A DNA stretch of 64,000 bases. It comes from Mycobacterium asiaticum (GTDB taxonomy: Bacteria; Actinomycetota; Actinomycetes; Mycobacteriales; Mycobacteriaceae). Shown piece after piece: positions 61,061 to 64,000 of this stretch (position 1 is its first letter; each line of letters opens with the position of its first letter). Where the stretch lies: the NCBI RefSeq assembly GCF_001673315.1, contig NZ_LZLQ01000141.1:1-64000 (forward strand), written 5' to 3'. A program made the translations under genes and the position numbers. The notes beneath the pieces are model-generated. The model did no database searches. It had not been told where the DNA came from and was given only the letters and a program-made list of their open reading frames with translations.

Positions 61061-62266
61061 GTGAAAATTGCGATTGTCTGCGGCGACGACGCCTATACCG
61101 AGTACGACGAACTCGCGGCGGACCACGTCGGTGAATGGCATCTGCAGTTCTGTTCAGCATTGGCCGACCATGGGCACGCCGTCACGGCCTATCCACGGCG
61201 ACGCAACGAATACTCGTCCGAGGTAGTCGAGCGCACCTTCCGTACCGTGCCGGTGAGCGCCGGTCCGGCAATCACTCAACCGCCGCGAGAGGTGCTGCCT
61301 TTCGTGGGTGAATGGGCGGGCGAGTTGCACCGCCTCTGGACAATCGACCCGCCCGACGTCGTGCATGCATTCGGCTGGCTCGGTGGGTTGGCCGCACAAT
61401 TGGCCGCGCGCCGGCTCAACCTACCGACGGTCCAGAGTTGTCACGGGCTGTCCCCGACGGCGGCGGCCGACGACATGGAACGCGCGCGCGTCGAGCCGCT
61501 GTTGATTCGTAGTGCCACCTGGATGACGGGCGGCAGCAGCGAGGAACTCGAGTCGCTCACCAAGCTGCGGCGCCACCGATCTTGCCTCGCGGTCCTTTCG
61601 ACAGGAGTGGACATCAAACGCTTTGCCCCCACCGGGCCGAAGCGTTCCGAGAGCGACCTGCATCGAATTACCCAGGTCGAGTCGAATGCCATGCCGCGCA
61701 ACGGTTTTGATAAGACGATTCGCGTTCTCCCGAAACTGCCTGGTGCCGAATTAATGCTTGCCAAGACCGGCATCGGGCCCACCGACCCGGAGCGCGAACG
61801 GCGTGAGATCGAGAGCCTGGCCGGCCGATTAGGGGTCAGCGATCGAGTCCGGTTCTTGGGCAACGTGATTCCGGAAGAGCTTCCATCGTTGCTGCGCTCG
61901 GCCGATGTGGTGGCGTGCACGCCTCAAAATGCGCCGCAGGCAACCACGGCCTTGCAGGCCATGGCCAGCGGCACCGTCGTCGTCGGTGTCGCGGTGGGCG
62001 CCTTGATCGACACCGTGATCCACGGTGTGACCGGAATGCTGGTGTCACCGACAAAACCGCACGAATTGCACTCTGCGTTGAAAAGCGTTCAATCAGAACG
62101 CTTTCTGCGCCAGAGCATGGGATCGGCCGGCCGGTCCCGCGCGTTGTCGCGATTCACCTGGGACAGGATCGCCATGGACGCACTGAGCATTTATGAGCAG
62201 GCGAGCTCGCCGTTGCCGCAGCGCCGGAGCACGGTACCTCGCGCGCGCGGCCACTCCATCGTTTAG
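61061..62266 (+). CDS. GT4-like glycosyltransferase with altered EX7E motif
   Basis: 401 aa, GT-B fold. N-terminal domain (MKIAIVCGDD), conserved STGVDIKRFAP, GNVIPEELPSLLRSADV and late TALQAMASGTVVVG. In active GT4 enzymes the sugar-nucleotide site has E-x7-E before AMA; here these positions are A291 and Q299. It may use another chemistry or be inactive. GTG 61061; a short frame upstream to 61040 adds seven residues. Followed 11 bp later by the AraC gene, likely co-transcribed. Confidence 0.82.
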   Translation: MKIAIVCGDDAYTEYDELAADHVGEWHLQFCSALADHGHAVTAYPRRRNEYSSEVVERTFRTVPVSAGPAITQPPREVLPFVGEWAGELHRLWTIDPPDVVHAFGWLGGLAAQLAARRLNLPTVQSCHGLSPTAAADDMERARVEPLLIRSATWMTGGSSEELESLTKLRRHRSCLAVLSTGVDIKRFAPTGPKRSESDLHRITQVESNAMPRNGFDKTIRVLPKLPGAELMLAKTGIGPTDPERERREIESLAGRLGVSDRVRFLGNVIPEELPSLLRSADVVACTPQNAPQATTALQAMASGTVVVGVAVGALIDTVIHGVTGMLVSPTKPHELHSALKSVQSERFLRQSMGSAGRSRALSRFTWDRIAMDALSIYEQASSPLPQRRSTVPRARGHSIV

Positions 62267-62277
62267 GACGCAGCACC

Positions 62278-63282
62278 GTGCTAACCGCCGTCGGCGAGAA
62301 CGAACACCGGAACACCGACCGCTCACCGGACACTCGATCGGCCGGGGCTCTGCAACACGAACATTTCCACACCACCGACGGTGAGGCCGCGAAGCGATTC
62401 TTCGAACGCGCCTACACACCGGGCTGGCGCATCAGCAACCTCACCGCGGGGTCGGCACTGACCCATCGCCGCTTCCAAGCCGAATCATTCTTGCTGGACG
62501 AAGTGGAGCTGCAGGGCCGGGCCGGCTACGAAATCCACACCGCCGAATCGCTTGTGGTGATTCAGCCGCGCGCAGGCAAGCTGACTGTCGCCGGAGAACG
62601 GGGCAGCAGAGTTGAGACCGCGGTGATCGCGACAGCCGGCATGCCTTGCGTGCTGTGGGCTGACAACGCACGTTTTCATGTGGTGAGCCTGGACCTGCGA
62701 CTGCTCAGTAAGGTTGCCGCCGACCGAAGCGGCCCCCTACCGCAGCAAGTGCAGTTCATGGATTGGCGGCCGCGTTCGGAGCAGGCGGCACGCGCCTGGG
62801 TGCGGGCGGTGGATTACGTGGTCGAGAGCTTCGAATCCGCCGGGACGGATCAGCAGCCATTGATCATCAGTGCTGCAGCGCACTTGCTGGGTGCCGCAAC
62901 GCTGGAATGCTTCCCGTCCAACGTCAACGCCGAACAAGCACTGTTGAGCAGTTCGGCGGTCCCGCCCGTGCTGAAAAGCGCGGTGTCGTTCATCCATCGC
63001 CACGCCGGGCACGGTATCGGGGTCAACGATGTGGCGACTGCCGTTCGACTGACACCCCGCGCGGTTCAATACCTGTTTCGTCAGCACCTGGACACCACTC
63101 CGACCGAGTTTTTGCGCCGGGTGCGCCTGCACCACGCCCATCAAGACTTGATCTCCAGCGATCGATCCACCAACACCGTCAGCGAAGTGGCTCAACGCTG
63201 GGGCTTTGCCCACACCGGCCGGTTCGCGGCGTTGTACCGCCGCACTTACGGTCAGAGTCCCCACACCACACTGCAGCAGTGA
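62278..63282 (+). CDS. AraC-family transcriptional regulator
   Basis: 334 aa. Variable N-terminal sensor domain (~1-220) and C-terminal double helix-turn-helix: GIGVNDVATAVRLTPRAVQYLF and NTVSEVAQRWGFAHTGRFAALY, ending YGQSPHTTL as in the family. GTG start, 11 bp after the GT4-like gene. The N-terminal half resembles AraC_binding_2 (FixJ/OxyS-type) but the ligand is unknown. Target genes probably include neighbours. Confidence 0.88.
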   Translation: MLTAVGENEHRNTDRSPDTRSAGALQHEHFHTTDGEAAKRFFERAYTPGWRISNLTAGSALTHRRFQAESFLLDEVELQGRAGYEIHTAESLVVIQPRAGKLTVAGERGSRVETAVIATAGMPCVLWADNARFHVVSLDLRLLSKVAADRSGPLPQQVQFMDWRPRSEQAARAWVRAVDYVVESFESAGTDQQPLIISAAAHLLGAATLECFPSNVNAEQALLSSSAVPPVLKSAVSFIHRHAGHGIGVNDVATAVRLTPRAVQYLFRQHLDTTPTEFLRRVRLHHAHQDLISSDRSTNTVSEVAQRWGFAHTGRFAALYRRTYGQSPHTTLQQ

Positions 63283-63296
63283 GTGTGGTCTGCGGG

Positions 63297-63878
63297 TTAT
63301 CCGTCCTGTGTCTCGAGTCCGGCGACAAGGCTTTCGGCGATATCTCGGAGCTTGATATTCGATTCTTGCGATTGCTTGACCAGTAGGTCGAAGGCCGAGT
63401 CGGAGTCGACCCCGTATCGCAGCATCAGGACACCCATCGCTTGATTGATCACCGCCCGACGCGAATCGACGGCCATCAATGCGTCGCTGAGGTGCCTTTG
63501 CAGGTCGGCGTCGAACTGATCGGTGATGTCGATGTAAAACCCGCCGATACCGAGCAATCTGCCGTCCGACGCGGAAAACCGGTCCCCGACCACGACCACG
63601 ACGTGCACGTCGCCGTTGGTGTCGATGATTCGGTGCCGGCTACTGAAGGCGGCGCCGTGCCGGCGCACCTGCTCGATCACCTCCGCAATCGTCGGCTTGT
63701 CGTCGGGATGCTTGTGCTGAAGCAGCAGTTCGGCTGTCGGCGTGATGCTGCCGGGTTCGTAACCGTGCATCCGCGCAACTTCGTCCGACCACTCCCAGCG
63801 GTTCTCGCGGGCGAGGTAACGGAATCTCCCCACCGACGGCCACCGGCGGCCCTTCTTCCGCCGAGAATCTGCGCACAC
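63297..63878 (-). CDS. PAS-ANTAR RNA-binding sensor protein
   Basis: 193 aa. N-terminal PAS domain (about 20-125; FRYLARENRWEWSDEVARMHGY, ITDQFDADLQ) and C-terminal ANTAR domain (about 130-185; LMAVDSRRAVINQAMGVLMLRYG), which binds paired stem-loops in leaders to prevent termination. The trigger is unknown. GTG start at 63878. It converges on the AraC gene with 14 bp between stops. Confidence 0.88.
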   Translation of the reverse strand: MCADSRRKKGRRWPSVGRFRYLARENRWEWSDEVARMHGYEPGSITPTAELLLQHKHPDDKPTIAEVIEQVRRHGAAFSSRHRIIDTNGDVHVVVVVGDRFSASDGRLLGIGGFYIDITDQFDADLQRHLSDALMAVDSRRAVINQAMGVLMLRYGVDSDSAFDLLVKQSQESNIKLRDIAESLVAGLETQDG

Positions 63879-63908
63879 GCGCTACATGTTATTCGCATAT
63901 GTGCGGAC

Positions 63909-64000
63909 TTAGGCCGTCTTCGCCAGCTCCATTGCCCCTGCGCCCTCGCTTCTGGCTACCCGACGGATGAGCGTGCGCGTTGCCTTTTCCAGGATCAGCT
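63909..64000 (-). CDS. C-terminal end of an unidentified protein
   Basis: Only the last 29 codons lie in the window (LILEKATRTLIRRVARSEG then AGAMELAKTA, stop TAA at 63911-63909). The codon third positions are GC-rich, so it is probably real. The rest is outside; no family can be assigned. Confidence 0.5.
   Translation of the reverse strand, partial: LILEKATRTLIRRVARSEGAGAMELAKTA

Overview
The window is high-GC actinobacterial DNA that is clearly mycobacterial. It has a PE-family protein, WhiB4, PonA2, MarP, CYP137, the Flp/Tad-like pilus cluster with the Ssd-like protein, and gene order that follows M. tuberculosis Rv3644c to Rv3685c almost gene for gene. Rv numbers are recalled, not searched. 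Several blocks absent from that order in M. tuberculosis (a MarR/nitroreductase pair, terC-dedA-mrpABCDEFG-gre, and everything after cyp137) point to a nontuberculous Mycobacterium.

Layout. 0-8.6 kb: a broken Gly-rich tail, tRNA-Thr, the DNA polymerase III delta' gene, a membrane adenylate cyclase, nitroreductase with its MarR regulator, topA, a conserved unknown and cspA. 8.9-14 kb: a DUF1998 helicase, a PE protein and an Rv3651-like sensor protein. 14-18.4 kb: a minus-strand Flp/Tad cluster (TadA, TadB, TadC, Flp pilin, TadE-like, secreted small protein) led by an Ssd/CpaE-like ATPase and joined by ATGA-type overlaps. 18.9-28.7 kb: a HAD phosphatase, a very probable Ms1/MTS2823 6S-like RNA, a degenerate Fic-fold protein, the dppABCD importer, acetyl-CoA synthetase and a secreted serine protease. 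28.9-35.1 kb: a holin-like membrane protein, EphE, MarP, a CoA-type Nudix enzyme, an anchored thioredoxin, Nth, a small membrane protein and the cAMP receptor Crp.

35.3-43.6 kb is an interpolated block: a TerC-type metal exporter, DedA, a complete Mrp Na+/H+ antiporter operon and a GreA/B-like factor, placed between crp and the metallo-beta-lactamase-fold gene that directly follows crp in M. tuberculosis. 43.6-53.1 kb returns to the conserved order: RidA, a small DUF4177 protein, two ArsA/Get3-type ATPases, WhiB4, PonA2, a metallophosphoesterase, a PLP lyase and tRNA-Pro.

53.2-64 kb is accessory and has a stress/regulatory flavour: DUF6131, CYP137, DUF4193, a cysteine hydrolase, an EEP-fold enzyme coupled to a short acyl-CoA dehydrogenase, a lone nucleotidyltransferase, small charged proteins, CsbD, a fused STAS-HATPase protein, a GT4-like protein with an altered active site, an AraC regulator and a PAS-ANTAR protein. 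Several genes here have SigF-like promoter sequences (GTTT-N15-GGGWA).

Many conserved genes have a TANNNT -10 element 6-8 nt before the start codon, which suggests leaderless mRNAs. No CRISPR array, insertion sequence or prophage was seen.
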